Source of the DNA: Actinomycetales bacterium
GTDB lineage: Bacteria > Actinomycetota > Actinomycetes > Actinomycetales > BWSM-131
Reading direction: 5' to 3'
DNA: 9,121 bases
NCBI GenBank assembly: GCA_030149025.1
Contig: JASBSH010000224.1
Location: forward strand, 1-9,121
The stretch's first letter is position 1. Each line of letters begins with the position of its first letter. The translations under genes and the position numbers were made by a program. The notes beneath the pieces were generated by a model, which saw only the letters and a list, made by a program, of their open reading frames with translations, was not told the DNA's origin and searched no databases. Positions 1 to 5,398 of this stretch are shown here, in pieces.

Positions 1-412
1 GGCGGTGCAGGGCCGCGGCGCCGGTCAGCAGCTTGGTGACTGACGCCGGTTCGCGTGGTGTCCCGGCCGCGAGGGAGTAGAGCGTCTGGCCGGTCAACGC
101 GTCGACGACGGACGCCGACACCTGCTTGCCCAGCGCGGGTACGGCCAGCAGGGGACCCAGCTCGGACGCCATCACGGGTGGTGACGGCACCGGTGCGGCG
201 CGTGCGTCGACCGATGCAAGGACGTCCGGCACGTCTGTCGGGACGACTGCGCCCGGCGCGGTGGGGAACCGTGGGGGTGGCGTGGGGCGGGGTGCCGCCG
301 TCAGGGGCCCGGGCGCGACGTCGTAGACGTCGGCCGTCGCGTAGCCTGCGGCCCCGGCGAGCAACAGGGCCAGGACGGCACTGGTGACGCGCCTGCGTCG
401 CCGTCCTGCCAT
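1..412 (-). CDS. dacB: D-alanyl-D-alanine carboxypeptidase/endopeptidase, PBP4 type (peptidase S13), N-terminal part
   Basis: The gene reads leftward from an ATG at 410-412 and leaves the window without a stop; 137 residues are visible. Residues 1-8 are arginine-rich (MAGRRRRR) and are followed by a hydrophobic stretch to about residue 26, giving a signal peptide or membrane anchor, so the enzyme acts outside the membrane. Residues 38-80 form a proline/alanine-rich linker. The motif PASVTKLLTGAAAL (about 122-135) holds the SxxK catalytic box, with nucleophile Ser124 and Lys127, as in class C low-molecular-mass penicillin-binding proteins that trim peptidoglycan cross-links. The other penicillin-binding motifs (SxN, KTG) would lie outside the window. 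AAGGGG six bases upstream of the ATG is a good ribosome binding site. The divergent partner is ppa, an arrangement known in mycobacteria and other actinomycetes. The family call rests on the SxxK context plus synteny; the truncation is only the window edge. Confidence 0.85.
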   Translation of the reverse strand, partial: MAGRRRRRVTSAVLALLLAGAAGYATADVYDVAPGPLTAAPRPTPPPRFPTAPGAVVPTDVPDVLASVDARAAPVPSPPVMASELGPLLAVPALGKQVSASVVDALTGQTLYSLAAGTPREPASVTKLLTGAAALHR

Positions 413-445
413 CGCCCGCCCCTTGTCCCCTGTTCGGTCTGGTGG

Positions 446-455
446 ACACTAGCCT
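446..455. promoter_or_regulatory. Overlapping divergent -10 elements for dacB and ppa
   Basis: The 77-base gap between the two divergent starts contains ACACTAGCCT. Read rightward it gives TAGCCT (450-455) and read leftward TAGTGT (451-446). Both fit the actinobacterial -10 pattern TANNNT, and they share the central CTAG. Each would give a 5' leader of roughly 27-30 bases, and both genes have a purine-rich ribosome binding site. I found no convincing -35 for either direction, so this is a tentative call. Confidence 0.35.
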
Positions 456-490
456 CCGGCACCGACAAGATCTGCGACCGGGAGACACCG

Positions 491-979
491 ATGGAGTTCG
501 ACGTCACGATCGAGATCCCCAAGGGGACCCGCAACAAGTACGAGGTCGATCACGCAACCGGTCGGATGCGGCTGGACCGCACCCTGTTCACCGCCACCCA
601 CTACCCCGCCGACTACGGCTTCATCGAGAACACCCTCGGCGAGGACGGCGACCCGCTGGACGCGCTCGTGCTGCTCGACGAGCCGACCTTCCCCGGATGC
701 CTGATCCGGTGCCGGACGATCGGCCTGTTCCACATGCGGGACGAGGCCGGCGGTGACGACAAGATCATGTGCATCCCGGTCGGCGACCCCCGGCTCGAGC
801 ACATGAAGGACCTCGAGGACATGGCCAACTTCTACCGCCTGGAGATCCAGCACTTCTTCGAGGTCTACAAGGACCTCGAGCCCGGCAAGTCGGTCGAGGG
901 TGCTCACTGGGCAGGCCGGAGCGAGGCCGAGAAGGAGATCCGGGCTTCGTTCGAGCGGGCGAAGGCGAACGGCCACTGA
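491..979 (+). CDS. ppa: Inorganic pyrophosphatase (family I, soluble)
   Basis: This 162-residue cytoplasmic enzyme hydrolyses the pyrophosphate released by biosynthesis to two phosphates, using Mg2+. It has the short form typical of bacteria. Signature residues are all visible: E8 near the N-terminus, YPADYGFI at 38-45, the metal-binding DGDPLD at 52-57 (Asp52, Asp54, Asp57, aligning with E. coli D65/D67/D70), and DEAGGDDK at 84-91 (Asp84 and Asp89, aligning with D97 and D102, with the following lysine). The start is an ATG preceded by GGGAG at 480-484, six bases away. The gene is monocistronic: it is divergent from dacB and convergent with the exporter gene, with a strong hairpin just past its stop. 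Codon use matches its neighbours. I see nothing unusual in the protein. Confidence 0.98.
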   Translation: MEFDVTIEIPKGTRNKYEVDHATGRMRLDRTLFTATHYPADYGFIENTLGEDGDPLDALVLLDEPTFPGCLIRCRTIGLFHMRDEAGGDDKIMCIPVGDPRLEHMKDLEDMANFYRLEIQHFFEVYKDLEPGKSVEGAHWAGRSEAEKEIRASFERAKANGH

Positions 980-1022
980 CGCCTCGCCGCCCTGCCGAGC
1001 CCCGGCCGTCGACACACAGATC

Positions 1023-1067
1023 GTGATCATGGGATCCCGCCACCTTCCCCCGGTGGCGGGATCCCGT
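1023..1067. terminator. Bidirectional hairpin built from the GTGATCATGGGATCCCGCC repeat
   Basis: A perfect 14-bp inverted repeat, GGGATCCCGCCACC (1031-1044) and its complement (1052-1065), is separated by a 7-base C-rich loop. It lies between the convergent stops of ppa (979) and the exporter (1084), where a two-way terminator is expected. There is no U-tract on either side, which is common in actinomycetes. The left arm belongs to a 22-base unit (1023-1044) that recurs exactly at 5218-5239 and 5247-5268. The right arm is a partial inverted copy of the same unit. The palindrome AGCTGATCAGCT follows at 1072-1083, immediately before the exporter stop. Confidence 0.75.
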
Positions 1068-1083
1068 GCTCAGCTGATCAGCT

Positions 1084-2733
1084 TCAGTGCTGAGTGACCG
1101 GGCGGCTCAGGGCCGGGTCCTTCTCCGGGGACCTCGCCCCCGGGTCGCCATCCACGGCGGCTGCGATGGCGCCGCCGGCCGCGTGCTCGGGGTCGGCACG
1201 GACCTGCTGCTCGACGCGCTGCTGCAGCCCGCTGCGGGTACCGAGCGGCTTGGCCGGCATGAAGGCGATGGCGATGACGGCGACCAGTCCCAGGGGCACC
1301 GACACGAGGAACAGCTCCGCCACGCCCCGGCCGTACGCGTGCTCGACAACCGCCCTGATCGCTGGGGGCAGAGCTCCGGGATCCGGTACCGACGTCGCCC
1401 CGCCGCCCATCGCCGAGGCGGGAACACCCAGCCTCGCCAGGCCTTCGGTGACGAGCGTCGTGACGCGGGAGCCGAGCACCGCACCCAGCGCCGCGACCCC
1501 GACCGCCCCGCCGAGGCTCCGGAAGAACGTGACGACCGCGGTCGCCGCGCCCATGTCGCGGATGGGGACGGTGTTCTGGGTGGCGAGCACCAGGTTCTGC
1601 AGCGAGGCGCCCATACCGGTGCCGACCAAAGCCATGTAGGCGGCGACGTAGGGGTACGGCGTGTCCTCCCGTATGGTGCCGAGCAGCGCCATCCCCACGG
1701 TCATGGTCACCGCTCCGCCGATCATGAAGCCCTTGTAGCGACCGGTGCGGCTCACCAGCGCTCCGATGACCGTCGAGGCGACCAGCGAGCCGAGCACCAG
1801 GGGCGCCGTCATCAGGCCGGACTCGGTCGGCGTCTTGCCGCGGGCCAGCTGCAGGTACTGGGCCAGGAACACCGTGGCACCGAACATGACGACACCGACG
1901 CCCGCACTGCCGATCACGGAGGTGACGACCGTCCGGTTCCGGAACAGGTGCAGCGGGATCATCGGCTCGTCCGACCGCGCCTCGACCCATACGGCGAAGG
2001 CGAGCAGGGCGAGCGCGCCGACCACCATGGCGGCGGTCTGCCAGGACACCCAGGGGAAGGACTGGCCCGCAACGGACACCCAGATCAGCAGCAGGCTGAC
2101 GCCTGCGGAGATGAGGACGGCGCCAGGCACGTCGAGCCGGACCCGCCGGCCCGGCAGCGGCGCCAGGTGCAGTGTCCGCTGCAGGACGATGATCGAGAGC
2201 GCCGCGAGCGGCACGCCGACGTAGAAGTTCCAGCGCCAGCCGACCGTGTCGGTCAGCACGCCGCCGAGCAGCGGGCCGCCGACGGTGCCCACCGACACGA
2301 CGGCGCCGAAGATGCCCATGTAGCGGCCACGCTCGCGTGGGCTGATGAGGTCCGCGAGGACGACCGTCGCGAGCGCCAGGACGCCGCCTCCGCCAAGACC
2401 CTGCAGGACGCGGAAGCCGATGAGCCAGCCGCTGTTGGGTGACAGCCCGGCGAGGGCCGAGGCGGCCACGAACACCAGCAGCGAGACCTGCAGGAGCACC
2501 TTGCGGGACGTGAGGTCGGCCAGCTTCCCCCAGATCGGCGTGCTGACCGTCGTGGCGAGCAGGCTCGCGGTCACCACCCACGTGTAAGCGGTCTGGGTGC
2601 CGCCCAGGTCGTGGATGATCACGGGCAGGGAGGAACCGACGACCGTCATGGAGATGACGGTGGTGAGCATCCCGAGCATGAGCCCGGACATGGCGACGAG
2701 AACCTCGCGACGCGGCGTCGACGAGCTGCTCAC
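1084..2733 (-). CDS. MFS multidrug exporter, DHA2 (EmrB/QacA) family, 14 membrane segments
   Basis: The predicted integral membrane drug:H+ antiporter has 549 residues from the chosen GTG at 2731-2733. The reading frame stays open upstream to about 2835, but those extra residues are hydrophilic and overlap the regulator. The GTG instead overlaps the regulator's TGA as GTGA, which implies translational coupling. Family motifs: motif A GKLADLTSRK (69-78) in the loop after the second membrane segment; FRVLQGLGGGG (107-117), with the conserved arginine of motif B; the antiporter motif C region ending in GPLLGG (153-158); and WRWNFYVGVP (166-175), typical of DHA2. Hydrophobic segments continue to about residue 500. 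They are followed by a hydrophilic tail of roughly 50 residues (RSGLQQRVEQQVR onward), probably cytoplasmic. The gene is second in an operon with the MarR-type regulator, so its substrate is probably also the regulator's inducer, but it cannot be named from sequence. Confidence 0.93.
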   Translation of the reverse strand: MSSSSTPRREVLVAMSGLMLGMLTTVISMTVVGSSLPVIIHDLGGTQTAYTWVVTASLLATTVSTPIWGKLADLTSRKVLLQVSLLVFVAASALAGLSPNSGWLIGFRVLQGLGGGGVLALATVVLADLISPRERGRYMGIFGAVVSVGTVGGPLLGGVLTDTVGWRWNFYVGVPLAALSIIVLQRTLHLAPLPGRRVRLDVPGAVLISAGVSLLLIWVSVAGQSFPWVSWQTAAMVVGALALLAFAVWVEARSDEPMIPLHLFRNRTVVTSVIGSAGVGVVMFGATVFLAQYLQLARGKTPTESGLMTAPLVLGSLVASTVIGALVSRTGRYKGFMIGGAVTMTVGMALLGTIREDTPYPYVAAYMALVGTGMGASLQNLVLATQNTVPIRDMGAATAVVTFFRSLGGAVGVAALGAVLGSRVTTLVTEGLARLGVPASAMGGGATSVPDPGALPPAIRAVVEHAYGRGVAELFLVSVPLGLVAVIAIAFMPAKPLGTRSGLQQRVEQQVRADPEHAAGGAIAAAVDGDPGARSPEKDPALSRPVTQH

Positions 2734-3197
2734 GCGCTCACCCCCTCGGTCTCGAGATCGGCACTGAGGCGACGCAGACCGGCAACCAGGCCCTGCAGGT
2801 CCTCGACCGCCCATCCGGACAGGGCCTGCGCCCACCTGTCCACGACCGCGTCGCGCAGGTCGTCGAGCTGACCATGTCCGGCCGGGCTGAGGACCACCAG
2901 GCAGGAGCGCCCGTCAGCAGGGTCCGGAACGCGGGCCACGAAGCCCTCCTTCTCGAGCTGGCTGACCTGCCGGCTCGTCACGGAGGCGTCGACCCGCGCC
3001 ATCTCGGCGAGCGCGCCGAGGCGCACCGGCCCGGAACGTTCGACCCGCGCCAGCAGGCCCAGCCCGGCGAGGGAGCCGACGTCCGGGAGGAGCCTGTGGA
3101 GCTCGCGACGGAGGGCCGAGACTCCCCTCAGCTCCTCCACCAGATCGATGATCACCTGTCTTTCGGTGGCGGTCGCCCGCTCCGCTGTTCCCTGCAC
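2730..3197 (-). CDS. MarR-family transcriptional regulator of the adjacent exporter
   Basis: This is a 155-residue DNA-binding repressor, first gene of the operon with the DHA2 exporter. I start it at the GTG at 3195-3197 because GGAAAGG (3204-3210) lies six bases upstream. A TTG farther up at 3230 has no such site and sits inside the promoter. The fold is typical of MarR: an N-terminal dimerisation helix, a winged helix with the recognition region around 60-86 (LGALAEMARVDASVTSRQVSQLEKEGFV), a wing at 89-104 containing DPADGRSCLV, and C-terminal helices. MarR proteins usually bind as dimers to short palindromes and release when a small molecule binds. Two such palindromes flank this gene's own promoter. 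The stop overlaps the exporter start by four bases. Repression of both genes and induction by an exporter substrate are inferred. Confidence 0.93.
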   Translation of the reverse strand: MQGTAERATATERQVIIDLVEELRGVSALRRELHRLLPDVGSLAGLGLLARVERSGPVRLGALAEMARVDASVTSRQVSQLEKEGFVARVPDPADGRSCLVVLSPAGHGQLDDLRDAVVDRWAQALSGWAVEDLQGLVAGLRRLSADLETEGVSA

Positions 3198-3216
3198 GAA
3201 TGACCTTTCCAAGAAA

Positions 3217-3231
3217 CTTGCCTGCGGCAAC
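3217..3231. promoter_or_regulatory. MarR-type operator O1 (overlaps -10 and start point)
   Basis: The sequence CTTGCCTGCGGCAAC holds a TTGC-N5-GCAA palindrome (3218-3230). It touches the -10 element and covers the predicted start point, a classic repressor position. The half-sites resemble those of E. coli MarR in marO (TTGCC...GGCAA). It is nearly the inverse of the second site at 3246-3260, and their centres are 29 bases apart, close to three helical turns. Confidence 0.65.
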
Positions 3232-3259
3232 TATATGGAGAACTGGTTGCTGCAGGCAA
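3230..3259 (-). promoter_or_regulatory. Promoter of the marR-exporter operon
   Basis: On the minus strand a -35 TTGCCT (3259-3254) and a -10 TATAGT (3235-3230) are separated by 18 bases. The -10 is the most AT-rich stretch nearby and fits TANNNT; the -35 matches TTGACA at four of six positions. Transcription would start near 3223, leaving a leader of about 25 bases with the GGAAAGG ribosome binding site. Confidence 0.65.
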
Positions 3260-3260
3260 C
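3246..3260. promoter_or_regulatory. MarR-type operator O2 (overlaps -35)
   Basis: GTTGCTGCAGGCAAC is a GTTGC-N5-GCAAC palindrome with perfect five-base arms, covering the -35 hexamer of the operon promoter. With O1 it forms a larger inverted repeat, so two dimers could bind the same face of the DNA and block RNA polymerase. It is assigned by position and symmetry only. Confidence 0.65.
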
Positions 3261-3284
3261 TTGTTCCCTGCGCGCCCCTTGCCG

Positions 3285-3333
3285 GTGATCATGAAATCCC
3301 GGCTCACCTTGCGAACCGAGATTTCATGATCAC
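3285..3333. terminator. Hairpin made of two inverted GTGATCATGAAATC repeat units
   Basis: The left arm starting GTGATCATGAAATCCCGG (3285-3302) pairs with 3316-3333 over 18 positions with one mismatch, leaving a 13-base loop. It lies 63 bases beyond the stop of the second MarR-type gene (3396) and about 25 bases upstream of the first MarR promoter. It could therefore end the 3863-3396 transcript and insulate the downstream operon. Each arm is a variant of the unit also seen at 1023 and 5218. The two arms differ only as ATCCCGG versus ATCTCGG. No U-tract follows. Between 3334 and 3395 I see only a G-rich stretch and a short duplication. Confidence 0.6.
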
Positions 3334-3379
3334 GACATGGAGGGGGCGGCGGGGTAAGACGGCCGGAGCCGACGACACC

Positions 3380-3409
3380 ATCAGCCGTGCAGAGATCAGC
3401 CGTGCAGGG
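3380..3409. repeat. 15-bp tandem duplication across the stop codon of the second MarR gene
   Basis: ATCAGCCGTGCAG occurs at 3380-3392 and again at 3395-3407, period 15. On the minus strand this encodes Ser-Leu-His-Gly-stop twice in the same frame, so the authentic end of the gene is followed by a second in-frame copy of the end and its stop codon. It looks like a local slippage duplication. Confidence 0.8.
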
Positions 3410-3863
3410 AGTTGAAGCGGCGCAGCAGCTCCGCGAGCGTTCTCAGGTCCCCCGGCTCCCACTCCGCCAGCATCTGGCGGAACCGCCGGTGACGGGCGGC
3501 CCGGGCCGCATCCAGCCGCTGGGCACCGAGCTGGCTCAGCCGGACCACCTGCGCGCGGGCGTCGTCCGGATCGTCCACGCGGTCGACGAGGCCGAGGTCG
3601 TGCAGCTGGGCGAGCTGCCTGGACACCGTCGCCTTGCCCACGCCGAAGTAGGAGGCCAGCTGGGTGAGGCGGTCGCCCCCGGTCTCCGACAGCCGGACGA
3701 GCATCGCGTACGCGGCCGGCTCCACGTCGGGATGGACAGCCCTCGCGACCTGCGCGCTGAAGCCCCGGGAGCGGCGCAGCAGCACGGCGAGCTCGTGTTC
3801 CAGCTCGACGATGGGGTCGCCCCGCACCGCTTCCCCCCGTGTCTCCCGCACCCGGTCACCCAC
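3396..3863 (-). CDS. MarR-family transcriptional regulator (second)
   Basis: This 155-residue winged-helix regulator has the usual MarR length and layout. An N-terminal helical part (VELEHELAVLLRRSRGFSAQVARAVHP) is followed by the recognition region LTQLASYFGVGKATVSRQLAQLHDLGLV (66-93), a wing with DDPDDARAQVVRLS (97-110) and C-terminal dimerisation helices. The start is a GTG at 3861-3863. It has no properly spaced ribosome binding site but lies exactly six bases after TAGCCT, so a leaderless transcript is likely. The gene is divergent from the ferredoxin reductase (71 bases between starts) and reads toward the marR-exporter operon, from which a hairpin separates it. It may control the reductase, itself, or both. 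It is clearly different in sequence from the first MarR protein, so it is not a recent duplicate. The ligand is unknown. Confidence 0.92.
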   Translation of the reverse strand: MGDRVRETRGEAVRGDPIVELEHELAVLLRRSRGFSAQVARAVHPDVEPAAYAMLVRLSETGGDRLTQLASYFGVGKATVSRQLAQLHDLGLVDRVDDPDDARAQVVRLSQLGAQRLDAARAARHRRFRQMLAEWEPGDLRTLAELLRRFNSLHG

Positions 3864-3869
3864 GCCTCG

Positions 3870-3875
3870 AGGCTA
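3870..3875 (-). promoter_or_regulatory. -10 element of a leaderless transcript for the second MarR gene
   Basis: Minus-strand TAGCCT (TANNNT class) ends six bases before the GTG start at 3863. This is the spacing expected when transcription begins at the first base of the start codon, as is common in actinomycetes. No good -35 is visible. The only purine run, GAGG, is one base from the start and too close to serve as a ribosome binding site. Confidence 0.5.
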
Positions 3876-3934
3876 TTCGTTGCCCGGTCCGCGAGGCATG
3901 CTGGTGATCGTTACTCATCCCCCAAGGAGTGCCA

Positions 3935-5221
3935 GTGAGCCAGCAGAGCAGCCCCAACCAGGTCAGGGACGTCGTCGTCGTGGGCGGCGGCCTCGCCGGC
4001 GCCAAGACCGTCGAGGCACTACGGAAGCAGGGGTACGACGGCAGCCTCGTCCTGCTGGCGGCCGAGGACGAGGTCCCCTACGACCGCCCGCCGCTTTCGA
4101 AGGAGTACCTGCAGGGCAAGAAGGATCAGGACGAGATCCGGGTCCTGTCCCGCGACTGGTATTCCGAGCAAGCCGTGGACCTGCGGCTGGCGACGACGGT
4201 CACAGCGCTCGACCTCGACTCCCACCGTGTCGTCCTGTCCTCGGGCGAGCACCTGCCCTTCGACCGGCTGCTGCTGGCCACCGGCTCCGAGCCGCGCCGC
4301 CTGCCTCTGCCCGGTGCGGACCTCGAGGGGGTGCTGACCCTCCGCACCCGGTCCGACAGCGACCAGCTGCGCGAGGCCCTGCAGCCCGGGCGCCACTACG
4401 TCGTGATCGGCGGCGGCTGGATCGGCCTGGAGACCGCCGCCGCCGGCCGGCTGGCGGGGGCCGACGTCACCGTGCTGGAGCGGGAGGACCTTCCCCTGCT
4501 CGCCGTCCTCGGGCCCGAGCTCGCCCGCGTCTTCGCCGACCTGCACCGCGAGCAGGGGGTCGACCTGCGAACGGGCGTGGAGGTGAGTGAGATCGTCGGT
4601 GACGGATCCGGTCGGCGGGTGGCCGGCGTCCGGCTCTCGGACGGCACCGTCGTACCGGCGGACACCGTCGTGGTCGGCGTGGGCGCGGCCCCTCGCGTCG
4701 ACCTCGCACGCGACGCGGGGCTGGACGTCGACAACGGCGTTCTCGTGGACGCGCAGCTGCGCACTTCCCACCCCCACGTCTTCGCGGCCGGTGACATCGC
4801 GAACGCCGACCATCCGATCCTCGGACGCCTGGTCCGCGTCGAGCACTGGGCGAACGCGCTGAACCAGCCGAAGGTCGCGGCAGCCGCGATCCTCGGCGGG
4901 GACGAGCAGTACGACCGCCTGCCGTACTTCTACACCGACCAGTACGACCTGGGCATGGAGTACACCGGGTACGTCGCACCCGGCGGGTACGACCGGGTGG
5001 TGATCCGCGGGGACGCCGGAAGCCGGGAGTTCATGGCCTTCTGGATGTACGGCGGTGCCGTGCTGGCAGGTATGAACGTCAACGTGTGGGACGTGGTGGA
5101 CGACATCAAGGCAGTGGTCCACCACAGCCTCGCGGGCGGCAGCGTTGACCCCGATCGCCTCGCCGACACCGACACCCCGCTCACCGACCTCGTCCCCTCC
5201 CCCGGCTCTCTCAACTCGTGA
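3935..5221 (+). CDS. Ferredoxin--NAD(P)+ reductase-like FAD flavoprotein (rubredoxin/rhodocoxin reductase family)
   Basis: The predicted cytoplasmic flavoprotein has 428 residues and passes electrons from NAD(P)H to a small iron-sulfur protein, as in P450 and dioxygenase systems. I start at the GTG 3935-3937 because AAGGAG (3924-3929) is five bases upstream; another GTG at 3929 overlaps that site. In order it shows an FAD Rossmann motif VVGGGLAGAKT (about 16-25), PYDRPPLSKEYL (48-59), the ATGS loop (115-118), an NAD(P) Rossmann motif VVIGGGWIGLE (156-166), the second FAD motif VFAAGDI (282-288), EHWANALNQ (303-311), and a C-terminal reductase domain with LPYFYTDQYDLGMEYTGY (329-346). This order is the family pattern at about normal length. 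No ferredoxin, P450 or oxygenase gene is adjacent, so the electron acceptor is unknown. It is divergent from a MarR gene. The TGA stop lies inside the first unit of a tandem repeat array. Confidence 0.93.
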   Translation: MSQQSSPNQVRDVVVVGGGLAGAKTVEALRKQGYDGSLVLLAAEDEVPYDRPPLSKEYLQGKKDQDEIRVLSRDWYSEQAVDLRLATTVTALDLDSHRVVLSSGEHLPFDRLLLATGSEPRRLPLPGADLEGVLTLRTRSDSDQLREALQPGRHYVVIGGGWIGLETAAAGRLAGADVTVLEREDLPLLAVLGPELARVFADLHREQGVDLRTGVEVSEIVGDGSGRRVAGVRLSDGTVVPADTVVVGVGAAPRVDLARDAGLDVDNGVLVDAQLRTSHPHVFAAGDIANADHPILGRLVRVEHWANALNQPKVAAAAILGGDEQYDRLPYFYTDQYDLGMEYTGYVAPGGYDRVVIRGDAGSREFMAFWMYGGAVLAGMNVNVWDVVDDIKAVVHHSLAGGSVDPDRLADTDTPLTDLVPSPGSLNS

Positions 5222-5332
5222 TCATGGGATCCCGCCACCCCAGGTGGTGATCATGGGATCCCGCCACCACCCCGTGTCGTGATCATGGGATCGCACCACT
5301 GCCCCGTGTCGTGATCATGGGATCTCGCCACT
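5218..5332. repeat. Four-copy tandem array of the GTGATCATGGGATC element
   Basis: Four 22-base units start at 5218, 5247, 5279 and 5311. The first two are identical to each other and to the unit at 1023-1044. Units three and four change ATCCCGCCACC to ATCGCACCACT and ATCTCGCCACT. Units two to four repeat every 32 bases, with the nearly constant spacer CCCCGTGTC; the first interval is 29 bases. Each unit contains TGATCA and two GATC tetramers eight bases apart. CCACC-CCA-GGTGG (5235-5247) and the paired TGATCA copies could fold a small hairpin between units one and two. The array opens on the reductase TGA (5219-5221) and fills most of the 177-base gap before the next gene. The remainder, 5333-5386, shows nothing I can name. 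Confidence 0.9.
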
Positions 5333-5386
5333 GCCCCGTGCGGTGAGCCGCGAATCCCTGCCCACGGGTGGCCGACAGGCGCGGGG

Positions 5387-5392
5387 TACCGT
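5387..5392 (+). promoter_or_regulatory. -10 element of a leaderless transcript for the FAD oxidoreductase
   Basis: TACCGT fits TANNNT and ends exactly six bases before the GTG start at 5399. There is no purine-rich ribosome binding site at a workable distance, which also favours a leaderless message. No recognisable -35 lies 16-18 bases upstream. Confidence 0.45.
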
Positions 5393-5398
5393 CGCCGC

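Noticed and set aside
765..1043. Small minus-strand reading frame beginning MAGSHDHD, with a relative at 4930-5238 beginning MAGSHDHE
   Set aside because: The shared N-terminus is just the reverse translation of the GTGATCATGGGATCCC repeat, and the rest lies antisense to ppa or the reductase. High GC keeps such frames open. No ribosome binding site supports them.
1087..2442. 451-codon open frame on the plus strand
   Set aside because: It is antisense to the exporter, low in hydrophobic residues, rich in His/Arg/Gly/Asp, and has no recognisable domain.
2734..2835. N-terminal extension of the exporter from an upstream start
   Set aside because: It would overlap about 100 bases of the MarR gene and add a hydrophilic Arg/Gly/Pro stretch. 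The GTG overlapping the MarR stop is the coupled start.
3151..3162. Further GATGATCACC-like matches to the repeat inside the first MarR gene (and near 2614 in the exporter)
   Set aside because: Only the TGATCA core is shared. Both are explained by ordinary coding for Val-Ile-Ile-Asp type residues and lack the GGGATCCCG part.
3198..3230. Longer MarR protein starting from TTG at 3230
   Set aside because: The TTG sits within the -10/operator region, upstream of the expected transcript start, whereas the GTG at 3197 has an ideal ribosome binding site.
4019..5125. 368-codon open frame on the minus strand
   Set aside because: It is antisense to the ferredoxin reductase, whose motifs are complete. 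The amino-acid composition is that of a GC shadow.
5218..5332. CRISPR array (four similar repeats with short spacers)
   Set aside because: Spacers are only 7-10 bases and nearly identical to each other, the repeats also vary, and no cas gene is present. It is a simple tandem repeat.
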